DNA of 64,000 nucleotides, taken from assembly GCA_020853525.1 (NCBI GenBank), contig JADYYS010000036.1, positions 62,001-126,000 of the forward strand, read 5' to 3'. Positions 27,001 to 35,666 of this stretch are shown here, piece after piece. The DNA is from Ardenticatenales bacterium. GTDB lineage: Bacteria > Chloroflexota > Anaerolineae > Epilineales > Epilineaceae. The notes beneath the pieces were generated by a model. It saw only the letters and a program-made list of their open reading frames with translations. It did not search any database and was not told where the DNA came from. The first letter of the stretch is position 1. Each line of letters starts with the position of its first letter. The translations under genes were made by a program, and so were the position numbers.

Positions 27001-29062
27001 GCTCACCTACCGCGTCGTGCCGCGCGTCGGTGGGCGATACCCGGCGAACGCTCGCTCCGTCGCGCGGTACACGGACGGCGACGGCGCGCGCCGAGCGCTC
27101 TTGCTCGACCAGCCATACCTGGACGTCGAGGGCCCGACGCGCACACCGAGCCCCGCACCGACGGCCACTGCGACTGCTGGGCTGACGCCGACATCGATCC
27201 CGCACCGCACCTACCTGCCCGTTGCACTTCACGAGGAGTGTCCAGCGGAGCGTCTGGCAATGGATGTGGCCTTCGTGCTGGATGCATCGCACAGCATGAC
27301 GACCCCGACGGCCACCGGCCGGTCGCGCCTCGCCGCGGCCATCCAGGCGATCCACACATTCATGACCGTGCTGGCTCAACGGCCCGGGACGCGATTCGCG
27401 CTCGTCCCATTCGACGCCACCGCTCACCGGGCAGCGTCGCTGACGGAGAACCTGGCCACCGTTCGCAGCGCGCTCGATGGCGTTACGCCCGGCGCCGGGA
27501 GCTGTCTGGCATGCGGGCTCACGGCCGCCCACACGCTCTGGCACGGGGAGGCGGAGCGCGGCGATCGCCGACGCAGCGTCATCATCGTCACGGACGCGGA
27601 TCTGGATGCCGCAGCAACGGCGGCGGCGGTCGAGGCCGGCCAAGCGCTGCGGAGTGCGGGAACCGCAGTCTTTGCCGTCGGCGTCGGGGAAGATGTGCCG
27701 GCGAAGGCGCTGGCGGCGATCACGGGCGATCCGGGTTCGGCATTCGCAACGTCCGACGCTGAAGCGCTCGACGCCGTTCTCGAAGGGATTCGGCGAGCCA
27801 TGCGGTGCCCGCCCGCCTCGCTGTGGCCGTCACGGTGGAGGCCGGTCGCGGCCGACAAGGCTGTCCGCACGGCAATCTTGGCCGAACGTGACGGCACAAC
27901 GGCCGACTTCGGTCCCGAGGAGCGCCAGTGCCGCCTCAAACTGCAGCGCTTCGTCGAACCGGCGATCGTTCGGCTCGAAACGCCGCTGGTCGTCAAGATG
28001 ACGGTTGTGGCGGACTGCCGCTCGGCGGTGCGGCCGGTTTCGCTCGTGTTCGTCATGGATCGTTCGAGCTGGGCGGATGCCACCGGCCCAATGGTGTCCG
28101 ACGCCGTGCGGATCGGGGCGATGGCCGATGGGATCGCGCGGTACGCCGGACAGTCCATCGACTTGTCGAGCTCCCGCATCGGGGTGATCGCGTACGATGA
28201 GCGACCACAGGTCGTGAGCGGCCTCACGGTCGACATCCTCGGCTTGGCGGACAAGCTGCGGCGCGTGGGCACCGGCGCGCAAGTGCGCGACCCGGCGTCC
28301 GCGCTCGACAGGGCGCGCACGATGCTCGCGGGTCAGCCGGCGGAGCGCGTGGTCGTACTCTTTGGCGGCAATGTTCCGATCGATCCGGGGGCCTTGCGCG
28401 ACGCGGCGAGTCGCCTGCAACGCGCCGGCGTGACCCTTCTCGTGCTGGAGGTGCGCAGCGGGGAGACGGACGCAACGTACCGCAACCTCGTCCCTGCAGA
28501 GCGCTACCGGATCAGCGAGCCTGACGACCCGGCCGCCACAATCCCGTGGCTGGCAGCCGACCCGCTCGGACTCGCGCTCCGCAGCGTGGAAGTCCATGAC
28601 ACGCTGCTGCCGACGGTCCGCTTCGATGGCAGCACCTCGGGCCCCCATCGGTTGAAGGACGAAGGCGCGCCCCACCTGTGGTGGGACATTTTGGATGATC
28701 AGCCCAACCCCGGGCCCTCGGGCATCGGTCTCGTGGACACCTATGTCCAGTACGAGGTGCGCACGACCGCACTGGGCCCGACGAAGGTCGGCGATCCGGT
28801 GTACGCGGAGATCACGTATCGAGGAGGGGCGACCCGCCGTGTCCCGTTCGACGCGGTCGAGGTCGACGTCATCCCGCCGCGCCCGACCGATCCGGCGACA
28901 CCGAGCCCTCTCCCGGCGACCGAGTGGCCGACTGAGACGGCCGTGCACCCCGTCCCGTCGCCAGACAGACCCTCCGCCACGCCGAGCGGAGGCGGAACGG
29001 GGACAGCCGTCGCGCCCGTCGGTCGGGTCTGCCTGCCGTGGCTCGGCGCGGGCGGGGGGTAG
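24062..29062 (+). CDS. Giant secreted propeller and von Willebrand A domain protein
   Basis: 1666 residues. An N-terminal hydrophobic segment (about 30-52) gives export or anchoring. Residues about 60-690 are beta-propeller-like with repeating 'D-x-x-G-R/V-x-V-L-D/E' units ('RGRVYVLDGATERIEAFD', 'DGRVAVLGDDGMVEFVG'). A Pro-rich spacer follows. Three VWA domains come next: a degenerate one around 750 ('DVILAFVQTGRDAIE', no DxSxS), a full one around 1070 with MIDAS 'FVLDASHSM', and one around 1330 with 'FVMDRSSWA' (only part of the MIDAS). Pro/Thr linkers ('PTRTPSPAPTATATAG') separate them. Probably a cell-surface adhesion or scaffold protein. No strong SD; the ATG at 24062 fits the signal sequence. 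It converges with the TspO-like gene five bases later. Confidence 0.88.
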   Translation: MTDELTRGAERTIPWPHRPLAERRPHHVSATGLIAVGLATAMLVAGPTAAPAEERTATVAQPPVAEVRPLYPHTLPPLEPRDIAYLGRETLLAVDGQMVFAVGADIPGHGAWPGPPTAGWTPVRIDTDPRRGRVYVLDGATERIEAFDTDGRSLRTLTPRLEPPASGRAQVESMTVAPNGDVLALELDIDATGAPIAAAVHRFGADGAPADRWAIPVPAVPPHPGDARGSIGRIAVSGDGVVLVQLAGGAACADWRTTVERYAPDGTSLGAWSAEVPTALLPARPLPICPTPTLSDMVPMARDASDVLYVFEHDSVLRYGPDLRLINWVQFPWSRWRQRADLGALTSPVARTDGGIPFAVRPGGGFAVVRQVTHGEVDSYGIGADNLWSRRGLQGNTLLALVEIDAIGNTVAFAPGGSSQSSAGDGIESVWTDRLSVLPDGRAFTLAVHYGIVTRWARDGSREGAWYTPGGAWDIDALADGGWVLLGQDSDGIAVSRYDDAGHRLWRAVLDIHPARGLVTTGDEVLLADRHGRAIRRWTLAAGVPLPDVRSPSQNMLWPFGLARARSDSTTLSVLDLPGMTVERWTFSLPGDGAQPNAPAEVWPISRRLVPIELAAAGDGRVAVLGDDGMVEFVGPGGAVTGAWRPDGGDGPTVPVDLAFGTDGRLIVLDGYVSFGRALHSRRRPRLLIYDSAAAPPPAVETPSTPPPSPSPGAGACVVRGTIALNPTRVRAGEAVTVTEWVGGACPEAVIAPVDVILAFVQTGRDAIEREMPAMTAAAGVFVDALDWRRASVGIVARSDAQQCTLRQPLLADRGRTLGTLSALRPQAACTTQGWVRLIRDELALGARGNAVRVLVVFTAGARSDTATDGVISDLEPIARIAAAGGEIHVLEIGGPQDSIARRYASRPEHHHVAPDEASLRVMAAALGTRIRGYALGDVLLESEVHPDVDLVPGSAAPPVGAFGRRLQYGLPIAPSDGITLTYRVVPRVGGRYPANARSVARYTDGDGARRALLLDQPYLDVEGPTRTPSPAPTATATAGLTPTSIPHRTYLPVALHEECPAERLAMDVAFVLDASHSMTTPTATGRSRLAAAIQAIHTFMTVLAQRPGTRFALVPFDATAHRAASLTENLATVRSALDGVTPGAGSCLACGLTAAHTLWHGEAERGDRRRSVIIVTDADLDAAATAAAVEAGQALRSAGTAVFAVGVGEDVPAKALAAITGDPGSAFATSDAEALDAVLEGIRRAMRCPPASLWPSRWRPVAADKAVRTAILAERDGTTADFGPEERQCRLKLQRFVEPAIVRLETPLVVKMTVVADCRSAVRPVSLVFVMDRSSWADATGPMVSDAVRIGAMADGIARYAGQSIDLSSSRIGVIAYDERPQVVSGLTVDILGLADKLRRVGTGAQVRDPASALDRARTMLAGQPAERVVVLFGGNVPIDPGALRDAASRLQRAGVTLLVLEVRSGETDATYRNLVPAERYRISEPDDPAATIPWLAADPLGLALRSVEVHDTLLPTVRFDGSTSGPHRLKDEGAPHLWWDILDDQPNPGPSGIGLVDTYVQYEVRTTALGPTKVGDPVYAEITYRGGATRRVPFDAVEVDVIPPRPTDPATPSPLPATEWPTETAVHPVPSPDRPSATPSGGGTGTAVAPVGRVCLPWLGAGGG

Positions 29063-29067
29063 GCGGG

Positions 29068-29898
29068 CTACGGCAAGGCGCTGCGTTGCGTGTGCCACCA
29101 CGCCCGCACCGCCGTGAAGACGACGTAGAGAATCGCCAGCGTCGCCGCCCGCGCGACCACGCTGCCGCCCTCCTGCACCGCGATGCCGGCGAACGCCCAG
29201 ACGATCACGCCCGCGAACGCGACATCGCGACGACTGTTCAGCAACACCGCGGCGAGACCCGCGCCGGCCGCAAGGAGCACGATCGCCCAGCCCGCCTCGC
29301 CGACCCGTCCGCCGTCCCAGCCCGCGTCCGCCACGACGATCGTCGCGTTCGCCAGCGTGGCGACGGCGATCCAACCGAGGTAGATGCTGAACGTCGTGTC
29401 CACGCACCACCGCTCGGCCGCGCCGACGTCGGCGCGGCGCGCGTCGAGCCGGCGGTAGATCGTGATCAGCGAGCCGAGCAGGACGAGCATCACTGCAATC
29501 GTCGCCGGGAACAGCAACGCGTGCCACACCACGAGCCAGATCGCATTCGCCGCGCAGCTCACGACGAACGGACGGTCGATCGCGGCCAGGCGCCGGTTCG
29601 TACGCTGGGCAGGGAGCACTTGGTACACGGCGAACGCGAGCAGGCCGACGTAGATCACGCTCCAGATGCTGAAGACGTACCCGGCCGGCTTGAACCGCAC
29701 GTCGAAGCCGTCCGAGATCGCCCCCGTGTCGCGCCCGAACAGCGGCAGCATCACGGCGGCGGCGTTGACGGCCAGGCAGATGGCGAGGGCGGCGATGTTG
29801 ACGTACGGCCAGGTGCCGCGGGACCCCCCATCGCCGGAACGGATCGGTGGTTCGCCGACTGGCGGATCCATGTGCGGTTCCGACGGTACGTTCATCAT
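29068..29898 (-). CDS. TspO/MBR-family tryptophan-rich sensory protein (long form)
   Basis: 276 residues, about seven hydrophobic segments. The N-terminal part carries the TspO-like signature 'FKPAGYVFSIWSVIYVGLLAFAVYQ' and many Trp residues ('NAIWLVVWHALLFP', 'STFSIYLGW'-like segment). Bacterial TspO proteins are about 160 residues with five helices; this longer version belongs to the 'tryptophan-rich sensory protein' group found in several bacteria. TspO proteins bind tetrapyrroles or sterols and affect stress responses; the ligand here is unknown. The start is uncertain: the ORF's first ATG pair is at 29898, but translation could begin at the later 'MDPP'. No SD stands out. Confidence 0.8.
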   Translation of the reverse strand: MMNVPSEPHMDPPVGEPPIRSGDGGSRGTWPYVNIAALAICLAVNAAAVMLPLFGRDTGAISDGFDVRFKPAGYVFSIWSVIYVGLLAFAVYQVLPAQRTNRRLAAIDRPFVVSCAANAIWLVVWHALLFPATIAVMLVLLGSLITIYRRLDARRADVGAAERWCVDTTFSIYLGWIAVATLANATIVVADAGWDGGRVGEAGWAIVLLAAGAGLAAVLLNSRRDVAFAGVIVWAFAGIAVQEGGSVVARAATLAILYVVFTAVRAWWHTQRSALP

Positions 29899-30137
29899 GC
29901 GCTGCGCTCCTCGCGTGGCCGACTCGGCTCGAGCCCGAACCCATGCATCGCCCGTTCCTCCCGCCGCGTGCCAGAGCGACGAGCTCGCCCCGCGTCGATA
30001 GGACGATGATAGTCGGATGCGGCGGCCACACGCGCCTTCGGGAACAATCCGCCCTGGCGCGGCGTATCTCCATCACCCACCCGTCCGATCCCGCTCGTTC
30101 GCCTCGCCCTCGGGCGCACCCCATGGAGGACCCCACG

Positions 30138-31343
30138 ATGAACCTCACCCGCACCCCCTGGACCGCCCTCTGCACCGCGGCCGTGCTGCTCACCGCCGCC
30201 GCTTGCACAACCGCCTCCGACGGCCTGTCGGGCGCGTCGGTGCCGCCGCAAGCACCGGCGGGCGATGCCGCGCCGGATACCGCGGTCGACGCCCCGATCG
30301 ACGCGCCGGTCGACACGCCGATCGACGCCCCGGCCGATGCTGCCGCCCTCGGCGCCGGCGACGCCATGTCGGACACCGCCGCCGGCAGCGCGGTCGACCC
30401 GCTGGCCGCCAGGCCCGTTGCTACCCGCTCCCCCAGGCTCATCCTCCGCTTCGCCAACCCCGCCAACCCGGTCGACGTGATCGGCGCGCTGCACAACGAA
30501 GGCGTCGAGGCGCTGTGGCAGCAGCGCGCCGCCTGGACGGCCGGCGGCCGCGTCGACGAGCGCAAGGCGCTGGCGCTGACGATCGCCTGGCTCTGCCAGT
30601 CCAAGGCCAAGCTGCCACCGCTCGCGCCCACGACGCCCACCACCGGCCCGACGTTCCCGACCGACCCGTGCGATCCGAGCTGGCCGGCCCGCCTGCAGGC
30701 GCTGCCCGGCCAGCGGACGCTGCCGATGGCCCAGATCTACGCCCTCGCCGGCCTGACCGCCGCGGAGCAACGGACGATCGACGCCATCCTCGCCGAACAG
30801 GCCGCCGGCCTGGCGTCGAAAGCGGACCCCTCGGCCCGGATCGCCGCCATCATCCGCCTCGAGGCCGGGCTGCGCGGCGGCGGAGCCAATCCCCTCGGCG
30901 CCGGGGATGCGCCGGCCGACGAGGCCGCCGCGGTCGACGCGGTCGACGCAGCGGCAGGGATCACCTCGTCGATCGACGCGGCGGACGCGATCACCGGTTC
31001 GACCGAAAGCGACGGCGCGTCGGCCGCGCCCGACGGACCCGGTCGCCCATTCCCGCTCCCGACGATGTCGCCGTGGCCTCGCCCGATCATCCGCCTCTCC
31101 GCCGTGGCCCGCGCCAGCCTCGCCTACTGGTGGACCGAGGCGGCCGCGCCCAACCCGCGCTGGACGCTGCTGGCATCCCCCGCCGGCGCCGCCGGCCCGA
31201 CGCCGACGCCCAAGCCGCGCGACTGGGGCAAGATCGGCAAGGCGGACGTCGCCGGCGCCGGCGCCGGTGGTGCGGTCGGCGGCTTCTGGGGCTCGCTGAT
31301 CGGCGCGGTGCTGTTCTCCGCCGTCGAGGGGTTCACGCAGTAG
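30138..31343 (+). CDS. Lipoprotein with Asp/Ala/Pro repeats and Gly-zipper C-terminus
   Basis: 401 residues. Signal peptide with lipobox 'LTAAACTT' (Cys23). A low-complexity stretch 'TAVDAPIDAPVDTPIDAPAD' follows, then a helical region whose first part ('RFANPANPVDVIGALHNEGVEALW', 'IAWLCQSKAKLPP', 'CDPSWPARLQAL') looks folded. The C-terminus 'GAGAGGAVGGFWGSLIGAVLFSAVE' is a glycine-zipper-like membrane segment. A family was not recognised. The ATG at 30138 is preceded by GGAGG with a suitable gap; the longer ORF upstream is not used. The stop TAG is followed by GGCATGCC, a short relative of the GTAGGGGC palindromes. Confidence 0.8.
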   Translation: MNLTRTPWTALCTAAVLLTAAACTTASDGLSGASVPPQAPAGDAAPDTAVDAPIDAPVDTPIDAPADAAALGAGDAMSDTAAGSAVDPLAARPVATRSPRLILRFANPANPVDVIGALHNEGVEALWQQRAAWTAGGRVDERKALALTIAWLCQSKAKLPPLAPTTPTTGPTFPTDPCDPSWPARLQALPGQRTLPMAQIYALAGLTAAEQRTIDAILAEQAAGLASKADPSARIAAIIRLEAGLRGGGANPLGAGDAPADEAAAVDAVDAAAGITSSIDAADAITGSTESDGASAAPDGPGRPFPLPTMSPWPRPIIRLSAVARASLAYWWTEAAAPNPRWTLLASPAGAAGPTPTPKPRDWGKIGKADVAGAGAGGAVGGFWGSLIGAVLFSAVEGFTQ

Positions 31344-31393
31344 GGCATGCCGATACGCCGTGATCGGACCGCGTGGTTGTTCGCGAGGCGGGC

Positions 31394-31424
31394 GTAGGGG
31401 CGAAGCAAATTGCTTCGCCCCTAC
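31394..31424. repeat. Perfect 31-bp GTAGGGGC palindrome
   Basis: Two 15-base arms (GTAGGGGCGAAGCAA and its complement) around a single central A, perfect throughout. It lies alone in the 142-bp gap between convergent genes and could serve as a bidirectional terminator. Confidence 0.8.
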
Positions 31425-31485
31425 CGTCGGCCATCGCTCGGCGGTGCGCACTCGCCCACACGGACGGATCGCGGCGGACAGGCGC

Positions 31486-32271
31486 CTACGCCGACGCCCC
31501 CCCATACCGCCGCACCCCCAGCCGCCACACCCCCCGCGCCACCGCCATCAGCCCCACGGCCACGCCGAACGCCAGCGCCATCGTCTGCGGCGTCAACCGT
31601 CCCGTCATCGCTTCGGACGGGACGGTCACGGCGAATGCGACCGGCACGAGGAACGTCAGGCCGCCGCGCAGCCACGGCGGGTAGATCCCGACCGGCCAGC
31701 GCCCGGCCTGGTAGACACCCTGGAAGAGCTCGACGATGTTCTCGATGCGGATGATCCAGAAAACGCCCGTCGTCAGGATCAGCCAGAAGCTGTAGATGGA
31801 CAGCGCGCCCAGGACGAGCGCCACGACGAACCACAGCGCCTGGCCGACGCCGACGCGCGCGTCCAGCTGGACGACGGCGACCGCGAGGACGGCGGCGCCG
31901 ACGAGGACGTCGACGACCTGCCAGATCCGGAGCTCGCGCACGCTCGAGAGCGCCTGCGCATCGACGGGCTTCACGAGGCTGTAGTCGAACAGGCCGTTCT
32001 GGACGTCGCCCATCAGCCGCTGCATGTTCGGCTGGACGACGGCCTGGATGATCCCGCCCATCAACAGGTGCACGCCCATCACCGCCAGCAACTCCGGCCG
32101 CGACCAGCCCGCCAGGTCGTCCGTCTGGCGGAAGACGAGCGACAGGCCGATCAGGCCCGTGGCCAGCGCGATGAGGGACTGGAACAGCTGGACGACGAGG
32201 TTCACGCGGTACTGCAGCTCGTTCAGCGCGTTCACGCGCCAATGGGCGGCGGCCAGCCGGAAGATGCTCAT
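31486..32271 (-). CDS. ABC-2 family transporter permease (second subunit)
   Basis: 261 residues with six hydrophobic segments of the ABC-2/DUF990-like type: 'NELQYRVNLVVQLFQSLIALATGLIGLSLVF', 'VMGVHLLMGGIIQAVVQPNMQRLMGDV', 'GLFDYSLVKPVDAQ' (the typical 'G-x-x-D-x-x-L-x-K-P' segment) and 'ENIVELFQGVYQAGRWPVGIYPPWLR'. The ATG at 32271 is chosen because the N-terminus then begins just before the first helix; the ORF upstream is out-of-phase read-through of the other permease gene. It is last in the three-gene exporter operon, 41 bases after the other permease. Confidence 0.9.
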   Translation of the reverse strand: MSIFRLAAAHWRVNALNELQYRVNLVVQLFQSLIALATGLIGLSLVFRQTDDLAGWSRPELLAVMGVHLLMGGIIQAVVQPNMQRLMGDVQNGLFDYSLVKPVDAQALSSVRELRIWQVVDVLVGAAVLAVAVVQLDARVGVGQALWFVVALVLGALSIYSFWLILTTGVFWIIRIENIVELFQGVYQAGRWPVGIYPPWLRGGLTFLVPVAFAVTVPSEAMTGRLTPQTMALAFGVAVGLMAVARGVWRLGVRRYGGASA

Positions 32272-32312
32272 CGGTGCCCGCGCCGATCCGTTCGATGCGT
32301 GGGATTCATCGC

Positions 32313-33107
32313 CTACCCCCCGACCGCCGAGTAGCGCTTCACCGCCATCGGCCACACGAGCGTCAGGATCCCGACGCCGACGAGCGTCCAGAACGCCTGC
32401 ATCCCGAGCCCGCGGAGGATCTCCGCGCGGCTGAGGCGGCCGATGAGCGTCTCGATCGGGAACTGGAACGCCCACTGGAACGGCAGCCAGTCCGCCGCGG
32501 CCTGCGCCCACGGCGGCATGAGGGACAGCGGTACGAGCCGACCGGACGCGAGGAGCTCGACCGTGAAGAAGACGTCGAAGATCGCCCCGACCCGCGTCGT
32601 CCAGAATGTGACGAGCCCCAAAGCCCACAGGAGCATGAACCGCACGAGGAAGCCGCCCCACAGCGCCACGACGAACGCGAGCACCGAGAACGTGTCCGTG
32701 CTGAACGCCGGCGGGAAGAGCCAGACCAGGATGGCCGCGATCGGCAGCCAGTAGAGGATCGTCACGATCTTCCAGCCGGCGAACCCGCCGAGGTCGCGGT
32801 GGATCGGGTGGATGGGCTTCAGCAGCTCGCCCGACAGCTGCCCGTCCTTGATCCGCCACTCCCAGGCATAGGGCGTCAGGACGATGTTCATGTTCCGCAC
32901 GAGCGTCCAGACGATGTAGTACGCCGCCAGCGCCCCCGCCGAATACCCGCCGACCGTCCCGCCCTCGGAATCGGCCACCGTCGACCAGACGACGAGGTAG
33001 ATCACGGGCTCGGCGATCATGCCGATCATGTAGAGGTAGTTGGCCGTGCGGTACTGGAGCTGGTCCAGGATCGACATCCGCGCCGCGCCGGCGTACAGCC
33101 GCAGCAT
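32313..33107 (-). CDS. ABC-2 family transporter permease (first subunit)
   Basis: 264 residues, six membrane segments, same family as the following gene: 'LQYRTANYLYMIGMIAEPVIYLVVWSTVA', 'YYIVWTLVRNMNIVLTPYAWEWRIKDGQLSGELLKPIHP' (again the 'L-x-K-P' element), 'FQWAFQFPIETLIGRL'. Two different permeases with one ATPase suggest a heterodimeric channel. It begins three bases after the ATPase stop, so the genes are co-translated. Confidence 0.92.
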   Translation of the reverse strand: MLRLYAGAARMSILDQLQYRTANYLYMIGMIAEPVIYLVVWSTVADSEGGTVGGYSAGALAAYYIVWTLVRNMNIVLTPYAWEWRIKDGQLSGELLKPIHPIHRDLGGFAGWKIVTILYWLPIAAILVWLFPPAFSTDTFSVLAFVVALWGGFLVRFMLLWALGLVTFWTTRVGAIFDVFFTVELLASGRLVPLSLMPPWAQAAADWLPFQWAFQFPIETLIGRLSRAEILRGLGMQAFWTLVGVGILTLVWPMAVKRYSAVGG

Positions 33108-33109
33108 CG

Positions 33110-34186
33110 TCAGGCCGTCGAGGTCGCAGCGGGTTCGACGACGGACGGCGTCGCCACATCGTCGCCGTCCGTCCCGGCGGCTGCCGTCGCCGCGCCCGCC
33201 GCGAACACGCGCGCGATCACCTCGTCGATCGGCGGGTCTTCGATCGTCAGATCCGCCACCTGCAGCTCGGACAGCACGCGCGCCGCCACCGCCGACGCCG
33301 AGGCGCGCGGCACCTGAATCGTCACCTTGGCCCCGTCCGTGGCGACGACCTCGCCGAAGGCCGCCCAGTCGACGCCCGCCACAGCGCCGTCCGCACCGTC
33401 CAGCGTCACCCCGAGCGTCTTGTACGCCGCAAACTGCTCGCCGAGCCCCGCCAGGTCGCCGTCGTAGAGCAGGCTGCCGTGATGGATGACGATCACGCGC
33501 CTACACAGCGCCGTGACGTCGGCCATGTAGTGGCTCGTGAGGAGCACGGTCGCCCCGGTCCGCCGGTTGTACTCGGCCACGAACTGCCGCAGCGTCCGCT
33601 GCGCCGTCACGTCGAGGCCGATCGTCGGCTCGTCGAGGAACAGGACCTGCGGCCGGTGGAGGAGCGAGGCGATGAACTCCATCTTCATCCGCTCGCCAAG
33701 GCTCAGGTTCCGCACCGGCTTCGTGACGAGCTCGCCGACGCCCATCAGGTCGATCAGCTCGTCGCGCGTGCGGGCAAACTCCGCCGGCGGCAGCCGGTAG
33801 ATCGCCGCGTTCAGCGCGAAGCTGTCCAGCGCCGGAAGGTCCCACTGCATCTGGTTGCGGTTGCCCATCACCAGCGTGATCCGGCTGAGCAGCGCCCGCT
33901 CGCGCTTCCACGGCACGTGCCCGAGCACGGCGGCCTGCCCGGCCGTCGGGTGGAGGAGACCCGCCAGCATCTTCAACGTCGTCGTCTTCCCGGCCCCGTT
34001 CGGCCCGAGGAACCCCACGACCTCGCCCGGCTCGAGCCGGAACGTGACGCCCTTCACCGCCGCCACGTCCTTCATCCGCCGATGGACGAGACTCTTCACG
34101 GCCGCCAGCACGCCCGCCTCGCGCTCCGGCACGCGGAACGTCTTGGCGAGGTCGCGGGCCCAGACGGCGGGGTGGGGGTCAATCAT
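33110..34186 (-). CDS. ABC transporter ATP-binding protein of the two-permease exporter
   Basis: 358 residues. Walker A 'GPNGAGKTTTLKMLAGLL', Q-loop 'MGNRNQMQWDLP', signature 'LSLGERMKMEFIASLL', Walker B 'VLFLDEPTIGLD', H-loop 'LLTSHYMADVTALC'. Signature 'LSLGER(M)K' with 'NR(N/Q)QM(Q)WDLP' is typical of the YhaQ/NatA-like ATPases that pair with DUF990-type permeases. The ATG at 34186 gives the normal N-terminus; the longer ORF would start at a GTG inside a palindromic repeat and is less likely. First gene of the operon. Substrate unknown. The neighbouring lipoprotein glycosidase gene upstream, 45 bases away, may be part of the same transcript. Confidence 0.93.
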   Translation of the reverse strand: MIDPHPAVWARDLAKTFRVPEREAGVLAAVKSLVHRRMKDVAAVKGVTFRLEPGEVVGFLGPNGAGKTTTLKMLAGLLHPTAGQAAVLGHVPWKRERALLSRITLVMGNRNQMQWDLPALDSFALNAAIYRLPPAEFARTRDELIDLMGVGELVTKPVRNLSLGERMKMEFIASLLHRPQVLFLDEPTIGLDVTAQRTLRQFVAEYNRRTGATVLLTSHYMADVTALCRRVIVIHHGSLLYDGDLAGLGEQFAAYKTLGVTLDGADGAVAGVDWAAFGEVVATDGAKVTIQVPRASASAVAARVLSELQVADLTIEDPPIDEVIARVFAAGAATAAAGTDGDDVATPSVVEPAATSTA

Positions 34187-34210
34187 GATGGGTTCCGGGG
34201 GCGAGGGGAA

Positions 34211-34236
34211 GGCAGGCACGGGGGCCTGCCCCTATT
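34211..34236. repeat. GTAGGGGC-type palindrome covering a stop codon
   Basis: Arms GGCAGGC (34211-34217) and GCCTGCC (34224-34230). On the minus strand it reads CCC-AAA-TAG-GGG-CAG-GCC, and the TAG is the stop codon of the glycoside-hydrolase-like gene. Confidence 0.75.
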
Positions 34237-35506
34237 TGGGCATGGCCTTCAACGCGTTGAACGCCGGTCGCGGCGTACCTTCCGGGTCGTTCACGCACCA
34301 CCAGTACTGCTCGTCGTCCTTGGTCCAATCCGCATTGCAGAGGTAGATCGTGGACATGATCGTCATCCACGGCGACCAGTTCGCCTTCGCGTACTGGTAG
34401 GCTCGAACCAAGTAGTCGGCCTTCGTCTCTTCGGACACGGCGTGCCACTTGTAGGCATCGTGGATCGTGTCGCTCGTCCAGCCCATCTCGAGGATCGCCA
34501 TCCGCGCATCGTCGTCGCCGTACTTCGTCATGATCGCGCGCATGTCTTCGACGCGACGGAACGTGAAGAACCGCTCGCCGCCGAAGGCGGGGTTGGCGGC
34601 CGCTTCGTCGGGCGACGTCTCGGGCGGCGCGGCGAAGCCGGCGGCGTGGACGCCGAGGATGTCGAAGTAGCCCGCCGAGTCGCCGCCCATCGCGGTGTAT
34701 AAGCGGTCGAGGTAGTCGTCGTCGGGATAGGCCTCGGGCGGCTGGGTGCCCGTCGGCGAGAGGCCGGCCGAGATGACGTATGCCGTTGGGTCGGCCGCCT
34801 TGATCGCCGCATACGCGCCCTTGAGGAGCGCCGCGTACGCGGCCGGGTCGGGTGCCTGATCGCACCACTCGCGCGCCAGATTCGGCTCGTTCCAGATCTG
34901 ATAGGCCGCCACCTGGCCGCGGTAGCGCGCCGCGACGGCGCCGACGTAGTCGAAGTAGTCCTGCGGGTCGTTCGGCGGCCCCTGGTCGCTGCAGCCCGAG
35001 CGGGCCCACTCCGGCTGGAAGTCGAGTCGGATCAGCAGGTGGATGTCCTGGTACTCGATCGACTTGCGCACGATGTGGTCGGCTTTCGACCAGTCGAACT
35101 TGCCCTTCTCGGTCTCGATGTCCCGCCAGCTGAACATCTGCTTGACCCACGTGAAGCCCATGTCCTTGGCGATGAGCAGGTCGCGCTCCGCCACCTCGGG
35201 CCGCCACCACAGGAACCCCTGCACGGCATACTCCGGCGATCCGAGCACGACCGGCGACGTCCGCCGCGGCACGTCGTCCATCTCGCCCGTGCTCCCGCTC
35301 ACGACGACCGTCGCGTCGCCGCTCGGCGCCCCACCGCGCACGACGAGCGTCGGCGTCGGCAGGCCGCCGGCCGGTTCGGCGGTCGGCGGCTTCGCGTCGC
35401 CGTTGCAGGCGACGAGGGCGGCGCTCACGACGGCGCCGGCGACGAGGGCCGCGGGCCGGAGAAGGTTGCGACGGAACGGTCGGGCGGAGGCAAGGAGGCG
35501 CATCAT
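34232..35506 (-). CDS. Lipoprotein with GH39/GH5-like (clan A) glycoside hydrolase domain
   Basis: 424 residues from the first of two adjacent ATGs, preceded by AGGA. Lipobox 'VSAALVACNG'. A (beta/alpha)8-type domain follows: 'DMGFTWVKQMFSWRDIETEKGKFDW' (strand 2 pattern), 'AYQIWNEPNLAREW' with the acid/base Glu in Asn-Glu-Pro, and 'MAILEMGWTSD' with the probable nucleophile Glu. Both clan A catalytic glutamates are therefore visible. Substrate not predictable; cell-surface polysaccharide hydrolysis is the reasonable role. The longer upstream ORF has no signal peptide and runs into palindromic repeats, so it was trimmed. The stop codon is in a GTAGGGGC palindrome. Confidence 0.87.
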   Translation of the reverse strand: MMRLLASARPFRRNLLRPAALVAGAVVSAALVACNGDAKPPTAEPAGGLPTPTLVVRGGAPSGDATVVVSGSTGEMDDVPRRTSPVVLGSPEYAVQGFLWWRPEVAERDLLIAKDMGFTWVKQMFSWRDIETEKGKFDWSKADHIVRKSIEYQDIHLLIRLDFQPEWARSGCSDQGPPNDPQDYFDYVGAVAARYRGQVAAYQIWNEPNLAREWCDQAPDPAAYAALLKGAYAAIKAADPTAYVISAGLSPTGTQPPEAYPDDDYLDRLYTAMGGDSAGYFDILGVHAAGFAAPPETSPDEAAANPAFGGERFFTFRRVEDMRAIMTKYGDDDARMAILEMGWTSDTIHDAYKWHAVSEETKADYLVRAYQYAKANWSPWMTIMSTIYLCNADWTKDDEQYWWCVNDPEGTPRPAFNALKAMPK

Positions 35507-35666
35507 GGCATCGTCCTGGGATTGCGGCAGGGCATCGCGGCACGGCGCGACAGGATAGCATGCCCCGGATGGACAGTGGTGCTGCGGCCGAACGTCGGGC
35601 AAGGACCGCGTTGGATCGTCCATGTCCGCCACAAACCCACATGCGCCGCCTCCACGACGATGGTTG

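Noticed and set aside
27830-30643. 937-residue minus-strand ORF across three genes
   Set aside because: It runs through the VWA, TspO-like and lipoprotein genes in the wrong frame and has no recognisable domain.
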